A DNA stretch of 64,000 nucleotides from Paracoccaceae bacterium (GCA_014879735.1 JACSRN010000132.1:17102-81101); one strand, 5' to 3'. Shown: positions 34,363 to 44,687, counted from the first letter of the stretch. Numbers and translations are program-made. The notes: generated from the sequence alone by a model not told the origin.

Positions 34363-35463
34363 ATGATCCCCCATCCGTCCCTAGGCCCCGGCGCCGTCGA
34401 AAACCTGTCCCGCGCGCGGGGTGATCTGCGCATGGGCGTCCCCGTGGCGCTGGTGGGCGATGGCGGCGGTGTGCTTGCCGCGGCCGTCGAGACGCTGGAC
34501 CCCGCACGGCTGGCGGCCCTGCAGGCGCTGGGCGCGCCGGAACTGGCGCTGACTGCGCGGCGGGCCGAAACGCTGAAGGCGCGCGCCTATGACGGCGATC
34601 TGGCACGGATCGAGGTTCCGCCTGGCACCGATGCCGGCTGGCTTCGCGCGCTGGCCGATCCGGCAGACGATCTGCGTGTGCCGATGAAGGGACCGCTGCG
34701 ATCCCTGCGCGAGGGCAGTGCGGCGCTGCACCGCGCCGCCATTCTGCTGGCCAAATCGGCCCGGCTTCTGCCCGCGGCACTGCTGGTGCGCGTGCCCGAT
34801 GCATTTGCGCTGGCGGCTGCGAATGGCCTCACCCTGCTTCGACTGGACGAGATTGCCCCCGAACTCGCCCGCCTTTCGCCGATGGACGAGGTGGTTTCGG
34901 CTCGTCTGCCGATGGCCGCCGCCGGTGCTGGCCGCGTCCATATCTTCCGCCCCGAAGATGGTGGCGACGAACATTACGCCATCGAGGTCGGTCGACCCGA
35001 CCGCACCCTTCCGGTGCTGGCGCGGTTGCATTCGGCCTGTTTCACCGGCGACGTGCTCGGCAGTTTGAAATGCGACTGCGGCCCGCAGCTGCATGCCGCG
35101 CTGGCGCAGATGGGCGAGGAGGGCGCGGGCGTCCTGCTCTATCTAAACCAGGAAGGCCGCGGCATCGGCCTGGCCAACAAGATGCGCGCCTATTCGTTGC
35201 AGGACCAGGGCTTCGATACGGTCGAGGCCAATCATCGGCTCGGCTTTGAGGATGACGAACGCGATTTTCGCATTGGTGCTGCGATCCTGCGGCAGATGGG
35301 TTTCTCCGACGTGCGGCTCCTGACCAACAACCCGAGAAAGGTCGCCATGCTGGAAAGCAGCGGGCTGAAGGTTGTGGAACGGGTCCCGCTGAAGGTGGGC
35401 CGGACCGCTGAAAATGCTGCCTATCTTGCGACAAAAGCCGCGAAATCCGGGCACCTTCTGTGA
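34363..35463 (+). CDS. ribA: GTP cyclohydrolase II with long N-terminal domain
   Basis: A 366-residue enzyme that opens GTP to start riboflavin synthesis. The C-terminal about 190 residues are canonical: zinc ligands '[14 protein letters not shown]', '[10 protein letters not shown]' and 'LLTNNPRK'. The first 165 or so residues have no catalytic motif and weakly resemble a degenerate DHBP-synthase (RibB) domain, beginning '[15 protein letters not shown]' but without its acidic active-site run. Start at 34363 with CAGGAGA upstream; the ORF track start is too early. It overlaps the L,D-transpeptidase gene by four bases. Confidence 0.93.
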   Translation: MIPHPSLGPGAVENLSRARGDLRMGVPVALVGDGGGVLAAAVETLDPARLAALQALGAPELALTARRAETLKARAYDGDLARIEVPPGTDAGWLRALADPADDLRVPMKGPLRSLREGSAALHRAAILLAKSARLLPAALLVRVPDAFALAAANGLTLLRLDEIAPELARLSPMDEVVSARLPMAAAGAGRVHIFRPEDGGDEHYAIEVGRPDRTLPVLARLHSACFTGDVLGSLKCDCGPQLHAALAQMGEEGAGVLLYLNQEGRGIGLANKMRAYSLQDQGFDTVEANHRLGFEDDERDFRIGAAILRQMGFSDVRLLTNNPRKVAMLESSGLKVVERVPLKVGRTAENAAYLATKAAKSGHLL

Positions 35464-35954
35464 GGGACGACCTGGTCCTCACCCCTACCGGCGTGTTGTT
35501 TCTCGGCCGTCGCTTCCCCTGCACCATCGGCCGCAGCGGCGTGACCCGGAACAAACGCGAAGGCGACGGTGCCACGCCCGCCGGGCTGCACCGGATCGTC
35601 GGCATGCTCTATCGCCCGGACCGGATGCCGCCGCCCGCCGCCTGGGCGGTCCCCATCCGGCCGGGCGATCTGTGGTCGGACGATCCCGAAGACCCCGGCT
35701 ACAACACGATGGTCCGCGCACCGCATGGATTTTCCCACGAAAGCCTGCGCCGTGCCGATCCGCTGTATGATCTGGTCCTGATCACCGACTGGAACTGGCC
35801 CAGAGCCACGCCCGGCCGCGGCTCGGCAATCTTCCTGCATCGCTGGCGTCGGCCCTGTGCTGCAACCGCGGGTTGCTTGGCCTTCGCCCCCGGCGATCTG
35901 CTCTGGATCGCCCGCCACCTGCGACCCGAAGCCCGGGTGATCATTTCCGGCTGA
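35460..35954 (+). CDS. L,D-transpeptidase catalytic-domain (YkuD-like) protein
   Basis: A 164-residue protein of the YkuD/ErfK superfamily. The catalytic His and Cys lie in '[18 protein letters not shown]', where TAGC takes the place of the usual S-x-G-C; '[12 protein letters not shown]' is another family block. No signal peptide or transmembrane helix is visible, which is unusual for a peptidoglycan cross-linking enzyme but typical of this short proteobacterial subgroup. The GTG start overlaps the ribA stop (GTGA). Confidence 0.85.
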   Translation: MRDDLVLTPTGVLFLGRRFPCTIGRSGVTRNKREGDGATPAGLHRIVGMLYRPDRMPPPAAWAVPIRPGDLWSDDPEDPGYNTMVRAPHGFSHESLRRADPLYDLVLITDWNWPRATPGRGSAIFLHRWRRPCAATAGCLAFAPGDLLWIARHLRPEARVIISG

Positions 35955-35983
35955 ACCTTTCCAAACCGCTTTGAATGACGTAG

Positions 35984-36008
35984 TCTCCGCGCGTGAGATC
36001 AGCGGAGA
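35984..36008 (+). promoter_or_regulatory. Hairpin touching the ribosome-binding site of the amylosucrase-like gene
   Basis: TCTCCGC pairs with GCGGAGA across an 11-nt loop. The 3' arm overlaps the first bases of the AGAAGGA ribosome-binding site, six bases from the ATG at 36018, so folding could reduce translation initiation. Confidence 0.4.
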
Positions 36009-36017
36009 AGGACTGCC

Positions 36018-37904
36018 ATGACCAAAGCGGCCGCCATGCCCGGGGAAGAGATTTTCGCGTTGCGCCTCGCCCGGTCGGCGCCCGACCTCTGGCCAATGCT
36101 GGAAACGCTGTATGGCGGGCATCCCGACTACGCCGCCTTCCGCACCCGCCTGTTGAAGGCGCTGCGCAAGGCCTGGGAGGATCGGCCCGACGACCTCAAA
36201 CATCTCGATCTGAAACGCGACCTCGAACCCGACTGGTTTCAGCGGCCGGGCATGGCGGGCTATGTGCTCTACATCGACCGTTTCGCGGAGAACCTGACCA
36301 ATATACTGGAAAAACTGGATTATCTTCAGGACCTCGGCATCACCTACGCCCATTTCATGCCGTGCCTGAAACCCCGGGCCGGCGACAGCGACGGCGGCTA
36401 TTCGGTGATGGACTACCGCCGGATCAACCCGGCCTATGGCACGATGGCGGATTTCGAGACCGTCGCCCGCGCCCTGCGCGAACGCGGCATCTCGCTTTGC
36501 ATCGATCTCGTGCTGAACCACACCGCCAAGGAGCACAGCTGGGCCAAGAAGGCGGCGAAAGGCGATCCGAAATATCGCGACTATTACCTCATGTTCGATT
36601 CGTCCGAGATTCCAAAACGCTTTGAAGAAAGCTTGGTCGAGGTCTTTCCTGACAATGCCCCCGGCAATTTTACCCATTACCCCGAGATCGGGAAATGGGT
36701 CTGGACCACCTTTAACGAACACCAATGGGATCTGAACTGGGCCAATCCACAGGTCTTTCTGGAAATCGTCGGGATCATGCTTTTCCTCGCCAACCGTGGG
36801 GTCGACGTGCTGCGCCTCGACGCCGTGGCCTTCATGTGGAAGCGCATGGGCACCCGCTGCCAGTCGGAGCCCGAGGTGCACATGATCCTGCAGGCCCTGC
36901 GCGCCTGTTCGCGCATCGCCGCCCCGGCCGCGATCCACCTGGAGGAAGCGATCGTCGCGCCGGCCGAGATGCTGCCCTACCTCGGCCGCGGGCGGCACGA
37001 CGGGAAAGAGGGCAACCTTGCCTATCACAACAGCCTGATGGTGCAGTTCTGGTCATCGCTCGCCACCCGCGACACAAGACTGATGACACATGTGCTACGC
37101 GGCCACTTTCCGACACGGCTAACCAACGCCACCTATGCCACCTATATCCGCTGCCATGACGACATCGGCTGGGCCGTCACCGACGAGGATGCCGGCGCGC
37201 TCGGCTTCTCCGGGTCGGCGCATCGGGCCTTCCTGTCGGATTTCTACGACGGCACCTTTCCGGGCAGCTTTGCCCGCGGCACGCTGTTTCAGGTGAACGA
37301 GGCGACGGGCGACAAACGGATCTCCGGCAGCTTTGCATCGCTTGCCGGGCTGGAAAAGGCGGTGTCCGCCGCCGATGCGGCGGGAACGGAGGCGGCGGTG
37401 CAGCGGATATTGCTGGGCCATGCGCTGATTGCCAGTTTCGGGGGCATCCCGCTGATCTACATGGGCGACGAACTGGCGCAGCTGAACGACTGGTCCTATG
37501 CGGATGTGCCGGCGCATGCCCATGACAGCCGCTGGATTCACCGCCCGCAGATGGACTGGACGGCCGCAACCCAGGGCGAAGCCGATGCGACCCCGGCCGG
37601 CCTTGTCTTCCGGGGCACGCGGCACATCCTGGCCCGCCGGGCTGCAACCGCCGGGCTGCACGCCGGTAATCCGACCGAAATCCTCTCGCCACCGGGCGCC
37701 GGCCTGTTCGCCTTTCGCCGCGCAGCACCGGAGGGGCCGATACTCTGTTTGTTCAACTTTACCGAAGGTTGGCAAAATCTGCCGGAGACCTGGGCGCGCC
37801 ATATGGGCGCGCGGGGCTTCCATGATGCGCTGTCCGACACCCCGGTCACGGCACATCACGGCGTGGTCGCCCTGCCGCCCTATGCACGGCTCTGGCTGCT
37901 CTAG
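36018..37904 (+). CDS. Amylosucrase-like glycoside hydrolase family 13 enzyme
   Basis: A 628-residue GH13 enzyme of amylosucrase type (known members are about 630-650 residues), which uses sucrose to extend alpha-glucans and release fructose. The helical N-terminal domain precedes the barrel; catalytic residues are Asp in 'VDVLRLDAVAF', Glu in 'HLEEAIV' and Asp in 'CHDDIGW', and 'DLVLNHTAKEHSW' is the first conserved GH13 region. No signal peptide is visible, so it is cytoplasmic. It ends 3 bp from the convergent YggS gene. Sucrose hydrolase activity is the main alternative. Confidence 0.9.
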   Translation: MTKAAAMPGEEIFALRLARSAPDLWPMLETLYGGHPDYAAFRTRLLKALRKAWEDRPDDLKHLDLKRDLEPDWFQRPGMAGYVLYIDRFAENLTNILEKLDYLQDLGITYAHFMPCLKPRAGDSDGGYSVMDYRRINPAYGTMADFETVARALRERGISLCIDLVLNHTAKEHSWAKKAAKGDPKYRDYYLMFDSSEIPKRFEESLVEVFPDNAPGNFTHYPEIGKWVWTTFNEHQWDLNWANPQVFLEIVGIMLFLANRGVDVLRLDAVAFMWKRMGTRCQSEPEVHMILQALRACSRIAAPAAIHLEEAIVAPAEMLPYLGRGRHDGKEGNLAYHNSLMVQFWSSLATRDTRLMTHVLRGHFPTRLTNATYATYIRCHDDIGWAVTDEDAGALGFSGSAHRAFLSDFYDGTFPGSFARGTLFQVNEATGDKRISGSFASLAGLEKAVSAADAAGTEAAVQRILLGHALIASFGGIPLIYMGDELAQLNDWSYADVPAHAHDSRWIHRPQMDWTAATQGEADATPAGLVFRGTRHILARRAATAGLHAGNPTEILSPPGAGLFAFRRAAPEGPILCLFNFTEGWQNLPETWARHMGARGFHDALSDTPVTAHHGVVALPPYARLWLL

Positions 37905-37907
37905 CTT

Positions 37908-38576
37908 CTAGCCATCCGCCCGGGTGGAATAGTCCCTTGCACCGAAGATCGCACTTCCAACCCGGATATGGGTGGCGCCCTGCGCGATGGCGGCTTCGAA
38001 ATCCGAACTCATGCCCATCGACAGGCCTTTCAACCCGTTTCGGGCGGCCATTCCCGCCAGAGCCGAAAAATGCGGCACCGGATCCTCGCTTTCCGGGGGA
38101 ATGCACATCAAGCCGCAGAGCGGCAGGCCCAGCCCGCGGCAGGCGGTCACGAAACCGTCCACCGCATCGGGCAGCACCCCGGCCTTCTGCGCCTCTGCCC
38201 CGGTATTCACCTGTATGAACAGCGCCGGGCAGGCGCCGCGCGCCTGGGCCAGACGAGCAAGCCTTTCGGCCAGCGACGGCCGGTCAAGCGTATGGATCGC
38301 CTCGAACAGATCCAGCGCGACCTTGGCCTTGTTGGTCTGCAACGGGCCGATCATGTGCAGCCCCACCCCGGGGAAGCGCGCCTTCCAGGCCGGCCATTTG
38401 CCCTGCGCTTCCTGCACGTAATTTTCGCCAAAGATCCGCTGGCCGGCGGCCAGCACCGCCTCGACCCGTTCGGCCGGCTGCACTTTCGACACCGCGATCA
38501 GCGTGACCGCACCCGTATCGCGGCCTGCGGCCCGCTCTGCCGCCCGGACTCGCGCGGTGATCTCTTGCAATGCCAT
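37908..38576 (-). CDS. YggS/PLPBP-family pyridoxal phosphate homeostasis protein
   Basis: A 222-residue single-domain PLP-binding barrel protein. Lys31 in 'LIAVSKVQP' is the PLP lysine; 'FGENYVQEAQGKW', 'HMIGPLQTNK' and 'LSMGMSSDFEAAI' are family signatures, followed by 'RVGSAIFGAR'. These proteins have no known catalytic activity but buffer PLP and amino-acid pools. Convergent with the amylosucrase-like gene and upstream of leuS-lptE-holA in the usual Rhodobacteraceae neighbourhood. Confidence 0.95.
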   Translation of the reverse strand: MALQEITARVRAAERAAGRDTGAVTLIAVSKVQPAERVEAVLAAGQRIFGENYVQEAQGKWPAWKARFPGVGLHMIGPLQTNKAKVALDLFEAIHTLDRPSLAERLARLAQARGACPALFIQVNTGAEAQKAGVLPDAVDGFVTACRGLGLPLCGLMCIPPESEDPVPHFSALAGMAARNGLKGLSMGMSSDFEAAIAQGATHIRVGSAIFGARDYSTRADG

Positions 38577-38650
38577 GTCCTGCCTCCGTCTTGCCGCGGC
38601 AAGGCTAACGGCCGGCGCACGGAAGGAAAAGACACCGCGGAAAATGAAAA

Positions 38651-38670
38651 GAGCGGGCCGGAGCCCGCTC
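38651..38670 (-). terminator. Intrinsic terminator of the porin gene
   Basis: On the minus strand, GAGCGGGC-tccg-GCCCGCTC is followed by TTTTCATTTT, 24 bp after the porin stop codon. The opposite strand also has a short T run, so it may serve both directions. Confidence 0.8.
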
Positions 38671-38694
38671 TTTCCGTTTCGCCTGATCGTCAGA

Positions 38695-39639
38695 TCAGAA
38701 CGAGAACTTCACGCCGAGGTCGGCGTAGGTGGTCTTGCTGTACGAACGGTGCACAGCGCCGGTCAGCGTCGCGCCGCCGAGGTCGTAGGACGCGCCGATA
38801 CCATAGGCGGTGTCGGTCTGGTTCGCGTTGGCGTCGTTGTTGGCAACATAGCCAGCCAGCGTGGTCGCGCCGAAGGCATACGAGCCGTAGACCACGATGG
38901 TGCGGTCGCCGGTCGCATCAGCCTTCTCACCGGTTTCGTCGATGTAGTTCAGGCCGATGGTGGCAGCGTCGTTGATGGTGTAGGCAGCGCCGAGGAACCA
39001 CATGTCGGCGTCTTTCACGCCGGCAGCGTTCTGGGCAACAGCCGCCGAGACCGCGAACGGACCCGAAGCGTAGTCGACCGAGACCGAGAGTTCGTCATCC
39101 ATGCCAGCCGGCAGGGTGCTGAGACGCTGGTCGGGCTGGATGTAGGAGATGCGGCCCGTGAAGTCGCCCATCGAGTAGGAGGCGAAGACGCCTTCATAGC
39201 CCGAATACGGCGCCGCCAGGCTGCCCTGCGACTTGTAGCCGTAGAAGTTCGACTGCGGGTCGCCATAGGACGACGCGGTCAGGCCGATTTCCGAATTCCA
39301 GATCAGGCCGGCCGAGTCGATCGCGGTGTTCGCGTTGCCGACTTCGAGACGCAGGCCCATGTATTCGGCGAACAGCAGCGCCTGGTTGCCGGCGGTGATG
39401 TTCTCACCATCGTTGTTCCGCAGGCGGAACTTGCCACCGAAGGTCACGCCGGCATCGGTTTCTTTGGTGCCGGTGATATCGAACTGCAGACGGTGATCGA
39501 TGATGGTTTTCGACATGCCGGCGCCCGGCTTGCTGTAATAGACCAGACCGAAACGGCCCGAGCCCGACACCGTCACGTCAGCGGCAGCGATACCAGCGCC
39601 AGCGACGATCATGGTGGTCGCGAGAAGGATCTTTTTCAT
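38695..39639 (-). CDS. General porin (Rhodobacter type)
   Basis: A 314-residue outer-membrane beta-barrel protein: signal peptide ending at 'AGIAAA', amphipathic alternating strands throughout, aromatic-rich loops and the C-terminal 'LGVKFSF' whose terminal Phe is the BAM recognition residue. The codon choice is less GC-extreme than its neighbours, as expected for a highly expressed gene. It lies between the YggS and DUF3576 genes, a conserved Rhodobacteraceae position. The 285-bp upstream gap contains the palindrome TTCAATTGAA (39728-39737), a possible regulatory site. Confidence 0.94.
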   Translation of the reverse strand: MKKILLATTMIVAGAGIAAADVTVSGSGRFGLVYYSKPGAGMSKTIIDHRLQFDITGTKETDAGVTFGGKFRLRNNDGENITAGNQALLFAEYMGLRLEVGNANTAIDSAGLIWNSEIGLTASSYGDPQSNFYGYKSQGSLAAPYSGYEGVFASYSMGDFTGRISYIQPDQRLSTLPAGMDDELSVSVDYASGPFAVSAAVAQNAAGVKDADMWFLGAAYTINDAATIGLNYIDETGEKADATGDRTIVVYGSYAFGATTLAGYVANNDANANQTDTAYGIGASYDLGGATLTGAVHRSYSKTTYADLGVKFSF

Positions 39640-39924
39640 CGTTTTCCCTCGTTGAATTCCAGGTTCTGCCCAGGCCAGGGGAATCCGGTCTGGGGATGGC
39701 GCCTATTTCATGCCGCACGCCGGTAATTTCAATTGAAGCTTCCGCTCCGGCGGCAAACGGGCGGGCGATGGTGCAGCAAAGCCACACCAAAGCCACATTG
39801 CCGCCGACAGGCCGGGGCGACGGGCGCCCGATTTTGCCGGCAGGGCCGGATATGTGGCGCCGAAGACCCTTGTTCCACCTGTTCCGCTCGGCTAGACAAC
39901 GACGAGACGCTGCTGGAGATCGCG

Positions 39925-40404
39925 ATGCCCTTGCCGCAACTGGCCAAATTCGTGCTTTTCGGTGGGATTTGCGTGGCACTGGGCGCCTGCTCGGGCAGCA
40001 AACCCCCGTCCGAGGCGGATTCGCTGACCTCGACGTCCGAGATCCGCGAGCAGAAGGGCACGACGCTGCGCGATCTTTTCACCAGCAGCGCCGACCCCAA
40101 CACCACGGTGGAAGTGAACAAATACCTCTGGCAGGCCAGCCTTGAGGTGCTGAATTTCCTGCCCATCGAGTCGGTCGATCCCTTCACCGGGGTCATCGTG
40201 ACGGGCTATGGCGTGCCGCCGGGTGGCGGGCGTGCCTATCGCGCGACGATCTATGTGCAGGATCCCGCGCTTGAGGCGCGCAGCCTGAAGATTGCACTGC
40301 AGGGCCGCGGTGGCGGGGCTGTGGCCCCCGAGACCGTCCGCGCGGTCGAGGATGCGATCCTGACCCGCGCCCGCCAGCTGCGTATTCGCGACAGCCGGAT
40401 GTAG
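39925..40404 (+). CDS. DUF3576 lipoprotein
   Basis: A 159-residue predicted lipoprotein (lipobox 'ALGAC') with the DUF3576 domain: 'LWQASLEVLNFLPIESVDPFTGVIVTGYG' is characteristic. The family is restricted to alphaproteobacteria and is nearly always next to leuS/lptE/holA, which suggests a part in outer-membrane assembly, but the function is unproven. The ATG at 39925 has GGAG upstream. It converges with holA. Confidence 0.9.
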   Translation: MPLPQLAKFVLFGGICVALGACSGSKPPSEADSLTSTSEIREQKGTTLRDLFTSSADPNTTVEVNKYLWQASLEVLNFLPIESVDPFTGVIVTGYGVPPGGGRAYRATIYVQDPALEARSLKIALQGRGGGAVAPETVRAVEDAILTRARQLRIRDSRM

Positions 40405-40428
40405 GCCGGACCTGCCGCCGCGCCGGAC

Positions 40429-41442
40429 CTACCGCCGTGTCAGTGCAATCCTGAGAAGCGCGCGCTCCAAAAGCGCCATCGTCGGCGCGCGGCTGGACGA
40501 GCGCAGGGTCAGATCGGTATCGAGCAGCAGGCCGATCGCCGTTTCAAGCCGGTCGCGGCCCCAATCAGATGCCTGGCGCTGCATTCTGTCCCGACGGGGG
40601 CCGAAGACCCGCGCACGGGCAAGGCCCGAGGCGATGCCGCCCGGATCGCTTGCCGCCACATGCAGCGCACGGAAATGGCGAAGGGCGGCGATGCAGATGG
40701 TAACGGCCAGCACGCCCTGCCCCTCCAGCCGGCGCATCAGCAGGCCCACCGCCTTGCCGTCATGCTCGGCCACGGCATGCAGCAGATCGTCGACCTCGGC
40801 TTCGATGGTAGCGGGGGCCAGCGCGGCAACCTCGGCCGACACCAGCGGCGTGGCATCGCCGAACTTGTAAAGCCCGATCTTTTCGACCGTCTGGCGAAAA
40901 TCACCGGGGTCGAGCGCACGCGACAATGTGACGAGATCGGTCATGGCCGCGGGGTCGATCCGGTCCAGCCCGGCACGGCGGACGTCGGCCTCGATTTCCT
41001 CGCGCGAGGGCGGGTCGTCGTAAAGACCGATGCAGACGGCGGCGGGGTGCTTTTCAAACAGCGCCTTCAGCGACGACTTGCCGGCCAGTGCACCGGCGGT
41101 GACGACAATGGTTGCATCGCCCGGCCGCCACAGCTTCAGCGCCGCGGCGATGGTGTCGACCAGCCCGTCGGTCGCATCCTCGACAAAGGCGATGCGCGGG
41201 CCGGGAAAGAAGCCGACCTCCCGGATCGAATCGGCCAGAATCGCCGGGTCCTTGCGCAGATCGCCCGCCGCAATGCGGGAAAGGCGCATCTCGGCCTCTC
41301 CGCCAGAGCCAAGCAATGCGGCAATCGCCTCCTGCCGTTTCAGAGCCACCCGCATGGGATCGGCGCCGAAGATCAGCAGGCCCGGACGCGCAGGGTCGGG
41401 CCTGGCGCAATAGCGGCCGGCCTCGGTGCCGCGCAGGATCAT
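40429..41442 (-). CDS. holA: DNA polymerase III subunit delta
   Basis: A 337-residue HolA-like subunit of the clamp loader that opens the beta clamp. The N-terminal AAA-like domain shows 'LLIFGADPMRVALKRQEAI' and 'PGPRIAFVEDATD'; the helical C-terminal region ends in 'ALLRIAL'. Like other delta subunits it lacks a functional ATP-binding site. It overlaps lptE by four bases in the leuS-lptE-holA operon. Confidence 0.92.
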   Translation of the reverse strand: MILRGTEAGRYCARPDPARPGLLIFGADPMRVALKRQEAIAALLGSGGEAEMRLSRIAAGDLRKDPAILADSIREVGFFPGPRIAFVEDATDGLVDTIAAALKLWRPGDATIVVTAGALAGKSSLKALFEKHPAAVCIGLYDDPPSREEIEADVRRAGLDRIDPAAMTDLVTLSRALDPGDFRQTVEKIGLYKFGDATPLVSAEVAALAPATIEAEVDDLLHAVAEHDGKAVGLLMRRLEGQGVLAVTICIAALRHFRALHVAASDPGGIASGLARARVFGPRRDRMQRQASDWGRDRLETAIGLLLDTDLTLRSSSRAPTMALLERALLRIALTRR

Positions 41443-41924
41443 CCGCCTGCAGCCATGACCGCCATCAGCCGGGCGACCACATCGTCGGCAAGAAGACGCA
41501 TCAGCCGCAGCCCGGCATCGGCTTCCGCCGCCAGCCCTGCGACGGTAGAGCCGGTCGCGGCATAGGCGGTAAAGCTCTGCACCCGGCCCTTCGCAACCTC
41601 GGCGCCGGTCGTGGCATCTGTCAGCCGGTAGTCGATGGCGCCCTTCAGGTTGTAGCGCGTGGTCCGGCTGTCGGCGGTGATGCCGACGCCCACGGTCTCG
41701 GTGACGATCCGGTAGGTCAGATCATAGCCGGTGGTTTCCGGCCGGCCCAGCCGCTCTTCGATCCGCTCGACAAAGTCGAAGTCGTTCCTGGTCGTCGGAT
41801 CGGCGGCACGGACCTTGCCGAGCAGCCGGGTTGCCCCGGCGCCGGGCGCCAATGCCGGCGTGAAACCGCAGGCGGCCAGCGCCAGCGGCAGAAAAAGCAA
41901 GGTGCGGCGTTCAAGCGACGACAT
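41439..41924 (-). CDS. lptE: LPS assembly lipoprotein LptE
   Basis: A 161-residue lipoprotein (lipobox 'LALAACGF') with the LptE signature 'GFTPAL' after the cysteine and a two-layer alpha/beta body. It plugs the LptD barrel that inserts lipopolysaccharide in the outer membrane. It overlaps leuS by 14 bases and holA by four, the conserved gene order in alphaproteobacteria. Confidence 0.92.
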   Translation of the reverse strand: MSSLERRTLLFLPLALAACGFTPALAPGAGATRLLGKVRAADPTTRNDFDFVERIEERLGRPETTGYDLTYRIVTETVGVGITADSRTTRYNLKGAIDYRLTDATTGAEVAKGRVQSFTAYAATGSTVAGLAAEADAGLRLMRLLADDVVARLMAVMAAGG

Positions 41925-44466
41925 TGACGATGCGGCCCGGCACGACGATGATCTTCTTCACCGGCTGGCCGGCAAGGAAGTGCTGCACATCTTCGTTCGC
42001 AAGCGCGATCTTTTCAACTTCGGCCACCGGCAGATCCTTGGCCACGCGGATTTCGGCCCGCCGCTTGCCATTGATCTGGATCGGCAGGGTGACGGTATCG
42101 TCCACCAGCAGCGCCGGGTCGGCCTTGGGCCATTGCGCCAAAGCACAGAGGCCCGCGCCGCCCTGATAGCTCCAGATCGATTCGGCGATATGCGGGGTCA
42201 TCGGCGACATCAGCTTCGCCAGCGTGCGGATCGCCTCTTTCATCACGGGGGTGGAGGCCGTGGCGCGGCTGAGCGTATTGGTGAAGGCATAAAGCGCCGC
42301 GATGGCCTTGTTGAAGGCAAAGCCCTCGATTCCGCGCGTCACCTCGTCAATCGCCCGTGCCGTGGCGCGACGCAGGTCATCGTCGCCTTCGCCCATATGA
42401 TCCGCCGGCATCTGGCCGATGCGCGAGCACAGCGCCCAGACACGGGTCAGGTGCTTGTGGGTGGCGTCCGCCCCGGCCGCCGTCCATTCGACATCGCGTT
42501 CGGGCGGGCTGTCCGACATCACGAACCAACGCGCAGTATCGGCACCATAGGCGGTGATGATGTTCACCGGATCGACGACGTTCTTCTTCGATTTCGACAT
42601 CTTGGCCGAGGGGATGACCTCGACCTTCGTGCCGTCCTGCAGCGTGGCACCGGTATCGCTGCGGATCACATCCTCGGGCAGGTGATAGACCGGGCGGCCC
42701 TGGGCATCCCGCGTCATGTAGATCTCATGCGTCACCATGCCCTGGGTGAACAGCGCATTGAACGGCTCCACTGCCTTGGACGGCAGGTGGCCGGTCACGT
42801 TCATCGCCCGGGCGAAGAAGCGCGAGTACAGCAGGTGCAGGATCGCATGTTCGATGCCACCGATATACTGATCAACGTTCATCCAGTAATCGGCGTCATG
42901 CGGCACGGTCGGCGTCGGCGCGCGGGGTGCGGTGAAGCGGGCGTAGTACCAGGACGAATCGACGAAAGTATCCATCGTATCCGTCTCGCGCTTGGCCGGC
43001 TGGCCGCAACGCGGGCAGGGCACGTCGCGCCAGGTCGGGTGGCGGTCCAGCGGGTTGCCCGGTTTGTCAAAGCTGACGTCATAGGGCAGGCGGACCGGCA
43101 AGTTTTCCTTCTTTTCCGGCACCACGCCACAGGTGGCGCAATGCACCACCGGAATCGGGCAGCCCCAATAGCGTTGCCGCGAAATCCCCCAGTCGCGCAG
43201 GCGGAACTTGGTCACGCCCTGGCCAAAGCCCATGTCCTCGGCGATGGCGATGGCCTGTGCCACGCCCTCATCGCCGGTCATCACGCTGTCGCCCCGGATG
43301 CCGCGCAGGTAATGCACGCGCTCGGATTTCATCGGCGTATAGGCTTCGGCCAGGGGGGCCTCGCCGGCGCCTTCCGCCACGAAGACCGGCGGGATGGGTA
43401 GGTGATACTTCGTGGCAAAGTCGAAATCGCGCTGGTCATGCGCGGGGCAGCCAAAGATCGCGCCGGTGCCGTAATCCATCAGGATGAAGTTGGCGATCCA
43501 GACCGGCAGTTCCACCGACGCATCCAGCGGATGCCTGACGCGGATGCCGGTATCGATGCCGACCTTCTCGGCCGTCTCGATTTCCTCGGCCGAGGTGCCG
43601 CCCCGCCGCGCCTCGGCCACAAAGGCCGCGACCTTGGGGTTGCCCTCCAGCGCCTTGGCCAGCGGGTGATCGGGGCTGATCGCGGCAAAACTTGCCCCCA
43701 TCAGCGTATCGGGCCGCGTGGTATAGACCTCAAGCTTTTCAAAGCCTTCCGGCGCCCCCGCTGTCTGGAACGCGAATTGCAGCCCCCGCGACTTGCCGAT
43801 CCAGTTGGCCTGCATCAGCCGCACCTTCTCGGGCCAATGCGCCAGCCCGTCCAGCGCATCCAAAAGCTCCTCGGAGTAATCCGAGATGCGGAAGAACCAT
43901 TGCGTCAACTCGCGCCGTTCCACTGCCGCGCCGGAACGCCAGCCCTTGCCGTCGATCACCTGTTCGTTTGCCAGCACGGTCATGTCGACCGGATCCCAGT
44001 TCACCACCGCCGCCTTGCGGTAGACGAGGCCCGCTTCCATCATGTCGATGAACATGGCCTGCTGCTGGCCGTAATATTCCGGGTCGCAGGTCGCCAGTTC
44101 GCGCGACCAGTCGATCGACAGACCCAGGGGCCGCATCTGCGCCTTCATGTCGGCGATGTTGCCATAGGTCCAGTCCTGCGGATGGCCGCCGCGTTCCATC
44201 GCGGCATTTTCCGCAGGCATGCCAAAGGCATCCCAGCCCATCGGGTGCAGCACCGCATAGCCCTGCGCCAGCTTGGTCCGCGCCACCACATCACCCATGG
44301 TGTAGTTGCGCACATGGCCCATGTGGATGCGCCCCGAAGGGTAGGGGAACATCTCAAGCACATAATACTTGGGCTTCGCCGCATCCATCCGCGCCGTGAA
44401 GGCGCCTGCCTCGTCCCAGGCTTGCTGCCATCTGGGTTCGATTGCCGAAGGTTCATAGCGCGACAT
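41911..44466 (-). CDS. leuS: Leucyl-tRNA synthetase
   Basis: An 851-residue class I aminoacyl-tRNA synthetase. The HIGH-type motif appears in '[15 protein letters not shown]', the KMSKS motif in '[14 protein letters not shown]', and the CP1 editing domain and zinc site ('[11 protein letters not shown]', '[10 protein letters not shown]') lie in between. The start at 44466 ('MSRYEPS') is the family start; the ORF track begins ten codons earlier. Confidence 0.98.
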   Translation of the reverse strand: MSRYEPSAIEPRWQQAWDEAGAFTARMDAAKPKYYVLEMFPYPSGRIHMGHVRNYTMGDVVARTKLAQGYAVLHPMGWDAFGMPAENAAMERGGHPQDWTYGNIADMKAQMRPLGLSIDWSRELATCDPEYYGQQQAMFIDMMEAGLVYRKAAVVNWDPVDMTVLANEQVIDGKGWRSGAAVERRELTQWFFRISDYSEELLDALDGLAHWPEKVRLMQANWIGKSRGLQFAFQTAGAPEGFEKLEVYTTRPDTLMGASFAAISPDHPLAKALEGNPKVAAFVAEARRGGTSAEEIETAEKVGIDTGIRVRHPLDASVELPVWIANFILMDYGTGAIFGCPAHDQRDFDFATKYHLPIPPVFVAEGAGEAPLAEAYTPMKSERVHYLRGIRGDSVMTGDEGVAQAIAIAEDMGFGQGVTKFRLRDWGISRQRYWGCPIPVVHCATCGVVPEKKENLPVRLPYDVSFDKPGNPLDRHPTWRDVPCPRCGQPAKRETDTMDTFVDSSWYYARFTAPRAPTPTVPHDADYWMNVDQYIGGIEHAILHLLYSRFFARAMNVTGHLPSKAVEPFNALFTQGMVTHEIYMTRDAQGRPVYHLPEDVIRSDTGATLQDGTKVEVIPSAKMSKSKKNVVDPVNIITAYGADTARWFVMSDSPPERDVEWTAAGADATHKHLTRVWALCSRIGQMPADHMGEGDDDLRRATARAIDEVTRGIEGFAFNKAIAALYAFTNTLSRATASTPVMKEAIRTLAKLMSPMTPHIAESIWSYQGGAGLCALAQWPKADPALLVDDTVTLPIQINGKRRAEIRVAKDLPVAEVEKIALANEDVQHFLAGQPVKKIIVVPGRIVNVVA

Positions 44467-44559
44467 GGGAAGCCTCTTGATCCAGCCCCAAGGCACTTAG
44501 CGCTCCGGCGGCAAGAGGTAAAGCGCCGCATGGGCGGCGGCGTGGCGCGCAATCGCGCC

Positions 44560-44598
44560 GGCGGACGCTCCGCGGGGGGTATTTGGATCAAGAGGAAG
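44560..44598 (+). repeat. Rhodobacterales-type intergenic repeat element
   Basis: 'ggcggacgctccgcggggggtatttggatcaagaggaag' has the form GC-rich inverted segment (GGACGCTCCGC) followed by GGGGTATTTGGA-n-CAAGAGGAAG. I recall close variants ending in 'tatttggaacaagaagaag' as common intergenic elements in this family; only this one copy was seen here. Its GAGGAAG tail mimics a ribosome-binding site for the ATG at 44604. Confidence 0.4.
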
Positions 44599-44687
44599 CA
44601 GCCATGCCGCGGCGATGCCGGCGATTGGCCCCGGGGGGCGCCACGTCAGCCCTTGCGTCCGCCGCCGGCCTGCCGCAAGCCTGCGCC

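Noticed and set aside
44604-44687. Upstream ATG of the MBL-fold gene with a strong Shine-Dalgarno-like sequence
   Set aside because: The SD lies in a repeat-like element and the 28 added residues have atypical composition; start at 44688 fits the family. Kept as an alternative in the notes.
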